From: Dermacentor variabilis
Taxonomy: Eukaryota > Arthropoda > Arachnida > Ixodida > Ixodidae
Assembly: GCF_050947875.1 (NCBI RefSeq)
Contig: NC_134569.1
Span: 209,505,627 to 209,569,626 of the forward strand
Direction of reading: 5' to 3'
Length of the DNA stretch: 64,000 nucleotides
Shown in pieces: positions 1-9,002 of this stretch. A model generated the notes under the pieces. That model saw nothing but the letters and a program-made list of their open reading frames with translations. It searched no databases and was not told the DNA's origin. Every line of letters starts with the position of its first letter. The first letter of the stretch is position 1. The translations under genes were made by a program, and so were the position numbers.

Positions 1-387
1 TATAACAAAAAACAGACAAAAAAGAGGGGGAACCGAAACCGGTATAACAAATGGGTTGACGTGCGCAGAAGCAGACGGGGGCAGGTGTATTTGGGAAAGG
101 CGGCTCGTACAGTTGATATAGCCGTAAGAACATGAAAGAGTGTATTAAATTGAGTAGTAGGCAGGAAAAAAATATTTTGAATTGGAGGAATAGGTGAGGT
201 TAAGAATTAATGTTAGCTGGTGGCATAATGTGTTTTGTGCCTTGTTTGATGAAAGGAGAATTTGAGATTTAAGTTACCACGCTTAAACATTCTACGTTTC
301 CACGTGCCAAATTAATTCCCGTCGGGTGTAGGCAGTTAAACTTGTGTACGAGGTATGATTCCATATATTTCCTTTCGCGAGGCTTTT
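1..387. other. No gene seen; flank of Penelope-like element
   Basis: No ORF of note and no recognisable domain. The stretch lies just beyond the 3' side of the minus-strand Penelope-like relic and may hold its 3' untranslated region, but I see no terminal repeat that would fix the end. Confidence 0.4.
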
Positions 388-663
388 TTAGAGCCTTGCT
401 TTGTCGAATATATGACCATGTTCATTAAAGTGGCTAGCTACTGCTTTAGTTACATTGTGTTTTGTATCCGCGAGGTGGCCGTTCAGTCTTGTGTGAATTT
501 GTTGTCCAGTCTCACCTATGTATTGTTTGCTGAAGCGGCACATTCTAGACAGCAGACTACGTTGCTTGATGTGCAGGTGAAACCCTAAGTTACCTTGTGT
601 GAGTAATTCGACGTTGTGCTTTTTACTGTAGTAGCAGATTGAATATGTTTGCATGTAGAGCAC
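388..663 (-). pseudogene. GIY-YIG endonuclease end of Penelope-like element
   Basis: A 91-codon minus frame ends the element. It shows a CRFSKQYIGETG motif followed by an arginine and helix region (QQIHTRLNGHLAD) and a late HFNEHGH, as in the C-terminal GIY-YIG nuclease of Penelope-like elements. The GIY half before YIGETG is poorly kept. The frame is separated from the RT by about 600 bases of broken coding sequence. Confidence 0.8.
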
Positions 664-1239
664 CTGGGGCGGCCATAGGGCCGGTTCCCAACTTCACCCT
701 TGTCCTTAGTTTGGTATGCACACGAATATCTGTGAAATGAGTGTTGCGTCTGTAGCCTACTCTGGGCGGGTCGGGAAAAATCTTACTAAGTTGCTGGTTA
801 CTGGTGAGAATTGGGTAGTACTTACTGAAAATGTTCACGTTTGGGAGTGCGTTTGAGAATTCAGTAGTAAGAAAGGGCGTTGTTGTTCTTGTGATCTCCG
901 GGCGGGGCTTGAGGACCTCGGCTCGATCAAGTTTGGTTGCAGCGCTGTAGGCTTTTGAAGGTCACTGTTTGGGTGATTCCTGTTTCATAGCGTTTCTTTA
1001 AGGTGATCGAGTCTATCTATGTAGTCATGGTTTTCAACGCAAAGGCGACGTAGTCGTGCGGCTTGGCCTTTAAAGATGCCTTGTTTGCAATGTCTGTGAT
1101 GGTGGCTCGTATATTCTAGGTACTGTTCTTTGGCGAAAGTTTCGTATACAGCGTTGCCTTTAGCGCCCCATTGTCAATGTACATTGTTGTGTCTACAAAG
1201 TTTATACGCTCAGTTAAAGATTCTGATGTGAATTTTATT

Positions 1240-1592
1240 GTTGGATGAAAATAGTTAAGATATGCTATATATTTATCCAGACTGTCTTGACCATGTCCTT
1301 ATATGATGGATATGTCGTCTATGTATCATAGGTTTGTTTGGCGCTTGTCAGTGCAGCGTGATAGGAAATCTGTTTGTAGAATCCCCATAAATATGTTCGC
1401 GTAGGTTGGTGGAAAAGGCGTACCCATGCTTGTACCATGTATCTGTTGGTAGTAACTCTCCTCAAATTCGAAGTAGTTATGTGTTAGAACTAATTCAAGG
1501 AGGGACAAGTAGACTTCAAAAGAGTGTTGTGCATTGTGTTTCGACAGGGTTTGTTTTACAGAAGATAAACTGGGATTGGAATGTTGGTGCAC
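1240..1592 (-). pseudogene. Penelope-like RT, palm region
   Basis: The frame reads YYQQIHGTSMGT, then PPTYANIF, then a stop codon, then YIDD with its two catalytic aspartates. The following residues (GHGQDSLDKY) fit the RT core of Penelope-like elements. The stop just ahead of YIDD and further breaks downstream show that this is a relic. Confidence 0.8.
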
Positions 1593-1782
1593 TGGGCCAA
1601 GTCGTCTAGTGTTGCGAGAATTATGTTGTGGAGTAGTGCTAAATATTTAGTATTAATGTGCTCCATATTTCTCAGCAAGTGGGGCGTATCTTGTACAAAC
1701 GACGGAAGTGCTCTTGGTAAGTCACCAAGGAAGTAGTCAAGGAACGTGGAGATGTTCTCTGTCGGGGTGTTGTTGTTAGGTA

Positions 1783-2500
1783 CTATCGGGCGACCTGGGA
1801 TAATAGCCGTGTTTGAAATGTTTGTTCAGTGGATGGAATTTTATGTATTTTTGGAAGAAGGTAGAAGCGCCCGGCAGTTTTGTTGCTTGGTTTAATAAAT
1901 TTGTATTCTGACGGTGTTATCAATTCATCAGCCAAAAGTGATTTAAGCCTCTTGGTAATTATCACTGTGTAGGATAATGTCGGATCGTTATCTAGCTTAC
2001 GGTAATGTTCTGGGTAGTTTAGTTGCCTGTAAGCCTCGTGCTTATATTTTTCTACTGGCCAAATAACTACACTTCTACCCTTATCTGCTTCTTTTATAAC
2101 AATGTCATTCCGGAAACTAAGATTTGAAATGATGCGACTCTCCGGCGCAGTTATGTTTTTAAGTCGCTTAGGTGTCTTGGATTGGCTTATAAATTTTTTA
2201 GCGACAGTTTTAAGGTATATGTCAAGTTCGGTGGCTTGTTCTGGTTCGGGAGTCCAAGTGGATTGGGCTCGAAGTGATGTCTTCCCGGTGTCTGGTGTGT
2301 TGTTGTCTGCGAAAGAAATGTCTGATACACATTTGTCGGGAAAATTCTGAGAGGTCCTTGTGAAGCTCGAATTCATTTATTGCGTTTTTCGTGGGACAAA
2401 AGTATAGGCCCTTGCTGAGCACGCCTATATCATTTTTACGTAATGTTTTTGAAATGTCTAGAACATTGGACTGGTTTAATTTTGTGGAAGATCCCATCAC
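1783..2500 (-). pseudogene. Penelope-like RT, N-terminal half
   Basis: Two overlapping minus-strand frames (2222-2500 and 1783-2376) join through a frameshift near 2340. Visible family marks are LSKGL followed by FCPT, then IKEADKG, and FYLLPKIHK near the C-terminal end of the piece. These belong to the finger region upstream of the RT palm in Penelope-like elements. The reading frame is lost again below 1783, before the palm motifs. Confidence 0.8.
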
Positions 2501-2520
2501 GTCTGCTATTTGCGGGCAAT

Positions 2521-4680
2521 GGGCAGTGATGTCGTGAATGATGTTGTGAAAACCATCATTGGCGATTTCTTTGTAGCAGATGATATAAATGCTTGTTCAT
2601 ATTTACGGTCCAGCATAACTGCTTTAAACATAAAAGAAAACATAACATCACAACAGTTAGGCTAATCTGTACTATATCTATTGTGTTACTCTTCGGCCCC
2701 AACAGTCTGCACCAAGCCCATCTTGGTCATCACAGGAGCCCCCATCTACACCAACAGCAAAGGCCTGGAGCCGGATTTGCAAGGCTTTTACACCACGAAC
2801 AAACAAACGGATGCAGAAGTATTTGGATGAGATGTCAAGTGTACGGTGAACTGTGTCAAGACTGAAAAGTGCTTCAGCCATCATTCCGCCAGGACAGATA
2901 TTGGACAAGTCATCGAGATAGCCCAACAAATACTTTGTAGACATTTTGCGTGTTCAAATGCACCTGCAACCTTTGAACAAGCACCGACGACGCTGGCCAA
3001 AAGAATTCCGTCAGTTTGCCCTTCCTTGATCAGCTTCCTGGCCATGCCAAATCGCATTTGTGCCAAGTATACATTTTTTCTACGAATGTAAACTTTTTGA
3101 TTGCCCATTCTTCTTAGAGATCATTCTTCTTCCTCATGCAAATATAGAGGTCAATCAATTCTTCGCTCATACTTAATGACATGCAGGCACTGTCTAGCAG
3201 CATAACATGTCCGTAGCGTTAGTTCTAGTGTACGTTGCCATGTGCAGTTCCGCTCGTGAAATAGCTGGTGCAGCATCATGATGTGTTTTGTATTAATCTA
3301 TGCATCATGTGCTTCGCAGAATTTTACTTTCCTTAATGTTTTTAGCCTTCAGTGCTTCGAGAGAAGAGTGGCTTTTTCTTGAATGCAAGCTTTCTCATTC
3401 CCGTATTTAATTCGTAGTCTCGTTTAGGATTGTATTCTCACTCGATAGCCCAGGCCTTTGCGCAAGCTACGCTGAAGGGATTTATTGCAGGATCTTGGGC
3501 CGCTGCCCTACTTGGTCGTGGTCGCCGTGTCACGTTTCTTGAATCTGGGATCCTGGTCACTTGTATTGGGAGCCAGTATCTCGAGGTAAGTATGTGCGCC
3601 TGCAGTCTACACAGCGACATAGATTCGTAATATATACGCACCATGATTGGTGATCTCCGTTCGTTCTTTCCTGCTGCGGCCGTGGGCAAATTGTGATTGT
3701 GGCCTTGCTTGGCTGCAATTTGGCATGCATGGCGACCAGTATATGCGCTTACATGGTCCGTCGTGCGTGAAGTTGATACCCGCATGGGTGAAAAGGCCTG
3801 CAAAAGTGGCTGCCTAAGGTGATGCTCACGAAACCGACCACGTTCATATTAAGACGAAATGGGACTACAAGTGTGAGCGCCACATTAGCGGCCCCCCGAA
3901 AGAAAAGAAACGTGCACTTTGGAAAGGAGTTAACGATAAATTGTCAGGTAGTCCATGCAGCTGATGCATGCACCACCAGGTTTGTTCGCCACGCAAGTCA
4001 CTCAGCTTCAACGGTGACTGTAGGTGCAAACAGTTGGGCACGGTTCGATCTCCTTGCGCTGCTGGTTGTCGCTGTTTACCAGACCGCCGTGTGGTACGAC
4101 GAAAGTGAGACGTTCACGAGCTCGCATTAATTATTACAGCGTATCTCGACATCCAAATTTATTTTATACTCGTGTGCCAGAAGGTGCAGTGCTTGTCTAC
4201 TGGCAATAAAGTCGCACGTTCTATCCACTCAGTTGCGGTATGTTTGTATCGGCGTCAGTAGAGGCTCTGTGGTCTCCGGACAATTACAATGCACCAGCTA
4301 CGTGACAGCCAACGCAATGAGTCATGCTGTAACGCCAGCAGAGCGAGCACGACGTGTGCCAGCGTGCGCTGTCGGCGGAAAGCGGCCATATTAGATTTTG
4401 CTATATATATTTTATATATAAAAAAAGTTCATTTCCGCTTCGTGTATGAGCAGCGCCATGTATCGTACACCTGCTTAAGTCCCATGCACTTCCGCTGCTT
4501 TTATTCCTACCACTGGGGAAGGTAGAGCAGAGCGTGAGCAGTGATAGTCGGCTTCTTCCGAAAGCTCGTAATTATTACAGAAACTTGAAAGCAGGGTTTC
4601 GCTCACGCCAGCCTGTTTAATAAGCTCCGTGAATAAATATACTCAATAGCAGTAGGAAGAAGCGCACTGATCCAAATGCC
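2521..4680. other. No supported gene; one weak coding-like patch
   Basis: No element or host gene is recognised. On the minus strand, 2681-3200 has two overlapping short frames with protein-like composition (for example FGMARKLIKEG and LASVVGACSKVAG). They change frame near 2900 and may be a relic of something I cannot name. At 4395-4430 there is an AT-rich run (TATATA). The rest is unremarkable. Confidence 0.4.
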
Positions 4681-4689
4681 CTTCTTGAT

Positions 4690-4723
4690 TGACGTCAGCT
4701 GTTGGCACATACAGCTGACGTCA
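4690..4723. repeat. Short inverted repeat with CRE-like arms
   Basis: Two 13-base arms (TGACGTCAGCTGT and its exact reverse complement) are separated by 8 bases. Each arm carries a TGACGTCA palindrome. It could form a hairpin or be a protein-binding site. No gene is visible beside it. Confidence 0.6.
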
Positions 4724-4797
4724 TTCGGCCAAGCAGCTGCGTATAGGAATGCGCCATATTACCAAATAAGGCGACCAGACAATTTTCAGGTGCAAGC

Positions 4798-4968
4798 TTC
4801 TGTTAAAAAGAGAGTCTTTGAGAGAAAGGTGACTTCGCGCTCCGCTTGCGAGCTCCACGCGCCGCGCACGATTGCAAAACTTGGCTGAGATGTTCACTGC
4901 AGCGTATCGCATCCGCGGAGACTATGTCTTCAAGCCCGAAGGGTGGTTAAGGACTCCTTTGAGGTTCA
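4798..4968 (+). repeat. Fragment of dispersed tick-type repeat
   Basis: This stretch matches 13206-13396 with scattered mismatches. Shared blocks include GAGAGAAAGGYGACTTCGCG, GCTTGCGAGCTCCACGC and GCTGAGATGTTC. The second copy lies at the end of a longer repeat unit (12790-13396), so this is its right-hand part. I recognise the sequence type as a common interspersed repeat of hard ticks, by recollection only. Confidence 0.75.
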
Positions 4969-5174
4969 ATCCTTGGGCCTGCTTTATTTTTATTATTCGT
5001 TATGTTTGGATCGCACCGCTGGTACGATCTGTTGGGAACTCGGCGCTGGCGCCCGTGGTTGTACCTGGGTCGCAAGCCCCAAGGGTAGCGTTGGCCTGGC
5101 GGCCTGGGGTACAACTGGAAGCATCCGAAGGTCCCGGCAAAGCATGAGTCGACTGGTAACAACAAAACAACTTG

Positions 5175-5180
5175 TTTATT
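5175..5180 (-). terminator. Polyadenylation signal of LTR
   Basis: AATAAA on the minus strand, duplicated at 11212-11217 in the other LTR. It sits between the TATA-like box and the LTR end, where R/U5 processing is expected. The copy in the 3' LTR would end the genomic transcript. Confidence 0.6.
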
Positions 5181-5290
5181 TTAACATCGCAAAGAGTTGG
5201 CGGTCAGGTTGACCGAAGTAGAGAGACGGGAGAGCACTTTACTCAGCAGAAGAAATCGGAGCCCTCCTTTTGGCGTCCGGGGGCAGCTGT

Positions 5291-5297
5291 TTTTATA
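5291..5297 (-). promoter_or_regulatory. TATA-like box in LTR U3
   Basis: The minus strand reads TATAAAA here, and at 11328-11334 in the other LTR. It lies about 110 bases upstream of AATAAA, so the start of R would fall roughly 25-30 bases below it. The position fits an RNA polymerase II LTR promoter, but no start site can be shown from sequence. Confidence 0.6.
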
Positions 5298-5712
5298 CTC
5301 TCGCAGTTGAGGGCAAGAAGGAACCCCTCAAAAGACGAGCACGTGAATGTACAATGGGCTAATGGTGACGCACACTGTCGTAGCGCTGCCGTAGCACCAT
5401 GTCGAGCACGATCTCGTAGCACCCTGTCGTAGCGCTGCCGTAGCACCATGTCGAGCACGATCTCGTAGCACCCTGTCGTAGCGCTGCCGGTCGGGCACAA
5501 TGACTGTAATGAGAGGATGATCCCTGCTTTCGCATCGCCTGGTTCGGGCACAATGACTGGAATGAGAGGGTGATCCTTTGCGGTCGCATCGCCGCAGTCG
5601 CGCCTGGAAACACCTGGCGATGAGCGTTGCGGCGACGACGATCGGGCCAAAATGTCTGCCGCCCCGCCGCAGTCGCGCCGGCAAAACCACGTGTCGCAGG
5701 CGAAACGCAACA

Positions 5713-6197
5713 GACCGCCCCGCCGGGGGAAGGAGATCCCGATGGACAGGGGACTGCATCCGCTGTCCGGAGGGATGTCGCTCGATGATGCTCATAACCG
5801 AAGTCGGGCGTCCCTCGACGTTTCTTGAGCGCAGCGCACAGAGAAGGCCTCGTTCTCTCGTTCAGGTTCGCACGGGACACTGCAAAGTGACTTCGGGAGA
5901 GTTCACATTTTTGTTCTCGTTCCCGGCAAGCGTTAGAACTACGCTGAAACTCAACCGCTCAGTCAGCAAGCACGGCACAACCCTCACTAAGCCCTGCCAG
6001 GCTCTTTCCCCTTTTTATACCACTGCCTAGTTCCTTACAGTAGTCTAGCATCACTCAGAACGCGTCCACAAATTGAAAAATTGCACTAGAAAGCATATCA
6101 TCACTTTGAAACACTAAACAAAAGCAATATGTTAAAAAAAATCCTGCCTCAGGAAGAAAAACATCAGTAACAAGCAATTTTGAGGCTGATTCCTACG
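5713..6197 (-). other. 3' non-coding region of the Gmr1-like element
   Basis: 485 bases lie between the pol stop and the 3' LTR. No convincing ORF is present, so there is no envelope-like third gene. The bases next to the LTR are G-rich on the minus strand (CGGCGGGGCGG) and may serve as a polypurine tract, although the match is imperfect. Confidence 0.6.
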
Positions 6198-8999
6198 TTA
6201 GGGGCTTCGACTTAAGCCATCGGCGTTACCGTTGAGACTCCCCTTTTTGTAACGCACCTCAAAGGAATATTGTTGTAAAGCGAGGCTCCAGCGCAGGAGG
6301 CGGCCATTTTTGGGAGAGATGGTCTGCAGCCATTGGAGAGGGCAGTGATCCGTCTCAATGATAAACCTCGAGCCGGCTAGATAGCATGACAATTTCTGAA
6401 CGGCCCACACGAGACACGCACACTCTTTCTCGGTGGCGCTATACGCCTGCTCACGACTGGACAGCTTACGACTAGCATACAGGACGGGGTGTTCTACTTC
6501 TCCATTTTCCCGTTGGCACAGTACAACGCCCATGCCTCGCTCACTAGCATCGCACTGAACAACGAACCCTTTTGTATAGTCTGGCGATCGTAGCACAGGC
6601 TGGTTTGTTAGGGCACTCTTTAGGGCGCTAAAAGCTCTTTCCTTTGTCTCGTCCCAGACGACTGTTTGAGGCTCTGTTTTTCTTAGAGCATCCGTCAGGG
6701 GAGCCGCGATATCAGAGTACCTGGGAATGTACCTCTGATAGTAGCCGGCGACACCTAAGAACGACCGAATATCGGTCTTCGTGCGCGGTTGCCAAAAGTC
6801 TCGCACAGCGGCCACTTTTATCTCAGAGGGGCGGCGACGACCCTGACCAATCACGTGACCGAGGTAGACAACCTCGGCCTGTGCTAACTGGCACTTAGGA
6901 GCCTTTACTGTCAAGCCCGCTTCGCGCAGGCGGGTTAGCACTGCCCGCAAGTGTGCCATATGCTCAGACCAGGATGCGGAGAATATCGCTACGTCGTCTA
7001 GATACGGTAAAGCGAATTCTTGCTGTCCCCGCAACACTTTATCCATGAGGCTTGAAAAACAGTATGGCGCGTTCCTCAAACCAAAACTCAACACTTTAGG
7101 ACGGAATGTTCCCATTGGTGAAATGAACGCCGCATACCTACTAGCCTCTTCTGTAAGTGGAACCTGCCAATAACCCCTGACAAGATCTAGGGTGGAAATA
7201 AACTGAGCGCTACTAACTTTCTCAAGGCGCTCCTCGATGTTAGGGATCGGATAAATTTGATCCTTAGTGATGGAATTAAGCCTGCGGTAGTCGACGGAAG
7301 GACGAGGTTCCTTGCCCGGTACCTCAACTAAAATCAAAGGGGAGGTATAATCACTCTCACCTGCCTCAATAACACCGAGCTGTAGCATTTTCTTTACCTC
7401 AGCCTCCATAATATCGCTCTGGCGGGGTGACACCCGATACGCCTTGGATCGTACTGGCTCTGGGGAGGTAAGTTCTATATCATGAGTAAGTACAGAAGTC
7501 CTACCAGGCCTCTCAGAGAACAGACCTTGAAACTCTTGTAATAGCTGGTGTAGTTCGGTTTTCTGCTCGGGCGACAGCGGTGCTTTACTGATAAGGTCAC
7601 TAATGACTTGACCGGTGTCTTCCCTGTTCGTCACTGAGCCTAGTCCCGGAAGCTCGACCGGAAGCTCTTCAGGAACGTTTACCATCATGCACACCACTGC
7701 TTCCCTTTGTCTATAAGGTTTGAGCAGATTACAGTGGTAAACTTGCTGTGCTTTCCGCTTTCCTGGCAGACTTACCACGTAGTTAACGTCCGACAGTTTC
7801 TGAACAATTCGTGCTGGGCCCTCCCACTGCACGTCTAGTTTGTTGTTTAGCGATGTGCGCAATATCATGACCTCATCGCCCACCTCAAAACGACGGGCCC
7901 TGGCTGTCCGATCATAATAAACCTTGGCCCTCTGCTGGGCCTTTGTCATTGCTTCACCTGACAACTCCTGTGCCCTTCTTAAGCGTTCGAGGAGCTTAAG
8001 TACGTACTCCACCACGACTGGGTCGTCGCCCCTACCTTCCCACGATTCTCGAAGCATGCGAAGCGGAGATCGAAGCGAGCGACCGTACACCAGTTCAGCT
8101 GGCGAAAACCCCGTAGCCGCATGCGGCGCGGTCCTTAAAGCAAACATCACCCCAGGCAGACACAGCTCCCAGTCAGTTCGATGTTCAAAACACAACGCTC
8201 TCAACACGCGCTTCATGACGGAGTGGAGCTTCTCAACGGAATTCGACTGTGGGTGGTACACTGAGCTGTGTAACAGCTTTACCCCACACCTTTCGAGAAA
8301 AGTTGTCGTCAAAGCGCTAGTAAACACTGTGCCCTGATCTGATTGGATTTCCGCAGGGAAACCAACTCGCGCAAATATGGACAGTAGTGCATTAACTATC
8401 TCAACTGAGCTGAGTTCTTTAAGCGGCACTGCTTCAGGGAACTTTGTCGCTGGGCAGATCACAGTCAAAATGTGTCTGTACCCCGTGGCTGTTACCGGCA
8501 GAGGTCCCACAGTATCAATAACGAGCCGTCTAAAAGGCTCCGTAATGATAGGTACCAATTTCAACGGCGCCCTCGATTTGTCCCCTGGTTTGCCCACCCG
8601 CTGACAAGTGTCACATGTCCTCACGAAATGGTCTGCGTCCCGAAAACACCCTGGCCAATAGTACTCTTGCAAGAGACGGTCCTTAGTTTTCTTAACTCCT
8701 AGGTGTCCGGACCACGAACCCCCGTGTGACAAGCGCAACAGATCCTGACGATAGCATTGAGGCACGATCAGCTGATCGAACTCCACTCCTCGGCGGTCTA
8801 GATACTTCCGGTACAGGACTCCACCTCTTTCCACAAAACGCGCAGTTTTCCTGGCGATACCTTCTTTGACATTGCAGCGCACGTTTTCCAGGCTGCCATC
8901 CTTTTTTTGCTCGGCTATCAAAGCCGTCCGGCTGACTTTTAGCAACCTATCAAGTCCGTCTGACGTAGGCGCGATGAGCAAATCAGTAGATAGCTCTTC
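6198..8999 (-). CDS. Pol: integrase, reverse transcriptase, RNase H (Gmr1 order)
   Basis: An open frame of about 933 codons runs directly on from the TGA that ends gag. No ATG is needed: the frame is the same as gag, and the first codons after the stop read EELSTDLLIAP. Order of domains: zinc-binding HHCC of integrase (about residues 85-130, with GHLGVKKTKDR and CDTCQRVG), DDE core (DTVGPLP, then SDQGTVFTS, then a Glu in HPQSNSVEKLHS), a C-terminal integrase tail, then RT with VDYRRLN, GYWQVPL and YLDD (plus coordinates 6993-7004), and RNase H with CDASERGMG, ATEKE and ETDH. It ends in DGLSRSP, as many gypsy pols do after RNase H. All catalytic acids that I can locate are present. It would make and integrate the element's cDNA. 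Expression presumably needs readthrough of the TGA, or the TGA is a recent mutation. Confidence 0.93.
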   Translation of the reverse strand, partial: EELSTDLLIAPTSDGLDRLLKVSRTALIAEQKKDGSLENVRCNVKEGIARKTARFVERGGVLYRKYLDRRGVEFDQLIVPQCYRQDLLRLSHGGSWSGHLGVKKTKDRLLQEYYWPGCFRDADHFVRTCDTCQRVGKPGDKSRAPLKLVPIITEPFRRLVIDTVGPLPVTATGYRHILTVICPATKFPEAVPLKELSSVEIVNALLSIFARVGFPAEIQSDQGTVFTSALTTTFLERCGVKLLHSSVYHPQSNSVEKLHSVMKRVLRALCFEHRTDWELCLPGVMFALRTAPHAATGFSPAELVYGRSLRSPLRMLRESWEGRGDDPVVVEYVLKLLERLRRAQELSGEAMTKAQQRAKVYYDRTARARRFEVGDEVMILRTSLNNKLDVQWEGPARIVQKLSDVNYVVSLPGKRKAQQVYHCNLLKPYRQREAVVCMMVNVPEELPVELPGLGSVTNREDTGQVISDLISKAPLSPEQKTELHQLLQEFQGLFSERPGRTSVLTHDIELTSPEPVRSKAYRVSPRQSDIMEAEVKKMLQLGVIEAGESDYTSPLILVEVPGKEPRPSVDYRRLNSITKDQIYPIPNIEERLEKVSSAQFISTLDLVRGYWQVPLTEEASRYAAFISPMGTFRPKVLSFGLRNAPYCFSSLMDKVLRGQQEFALPYLDDVAIFSASWSEHMAHLRAVLTRLREAGLTVKAPKCQLAQAEVVYLGHVIGQGRRRPSEIKVAAVRDFWQPRTKTDIRSFLGVAGYYQRYIPRYSDIAAPLTDALRKTEPQTVVWDETKERAFSALKSALTNQPVLRSPDYTKGFVVQCDASERGMGVVLCQRENGEVEHPVLYASRKLSSREQAYSATEKECACLVWAVQKLSCYLAGSRFIIETDHCPLQWLQTISPKNGRLLRWSLALQQYSFEVRYKKGSLNGNADGLSRSP

Positions 9000-9002
9000 T
9001 CA
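9000..9002 (-). other. In-frame TGA between gag-pro and pol
   Basis: The minus strand reads GCG GGA AAG TGA GAA GAG CTA around this point. There is no frame change. Either the element uses stop readthrough, as some retroelements do, or one base change (for example from GGA or CGA) split a formerly single gag-pol frame. The sequence alone cannot decide. Confidence 0.85.

Larger units (their letters stand above)
388..2500 (-). mobile_element. Penelope-like retroelement relic
   Basis: Minus-strand pieces follow in the order expected for a Penelope-like element: an N-terminal part with a KEADKG box and FYLLPKIHK (1783-2500), an RT core with GTSMGT and PPTYANIF (about 1326-1592), a YIDD catalytic box (about 1300-1320) and a GIY-YIG endonuclease (388-663). 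These elements copy themselves by target-primed reverse transcription, and the GIY-YIG enzyme nicks the target. The frame is broken many times. One stop codon sits directly before YIDD, and the pieces lie in different frames, so the copy is dead. I see no flanking repeats that would fix its ends. Confidence 0.85.
5003..5712 (-). repeat. 3' LTR of the Gmr1-like element
   Basis: Same length and practically the same sequence as the copy at 11040-11749. The plus strand reads TGTTTGG at the left end and GCAACA at the right end. The TATA-like box is at 5297-5291 and the AATAAA at 5180-5175 on the minus strand. The left flank GTTA (4999-5002) repeats at 11750-11753. Confidence 0.93.

Noticed and set aside
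5243..5795. Minus-strand ORFs of 155-173 codons in the LTR, repeated at 11280-11913
   Set aside because: They are duplicated because the LTR is duplicated, differ only where the flank differs, and consist of Arg/Ala-rich translation of GC-rich tandem units. No domain; not a gene.
5713..6197. An envelope gene after pol that would make the element retrovirus-like
   Set aside because: The space is 485 bases with no open minus frame, signal peptide or membrane segment.
8979..8981. TTG start for pol
   Set aside because: The frame is open back to the gag stop, and eukaryotic retroelement pols are not started at TTG. The coding region was taken from the stop onward.
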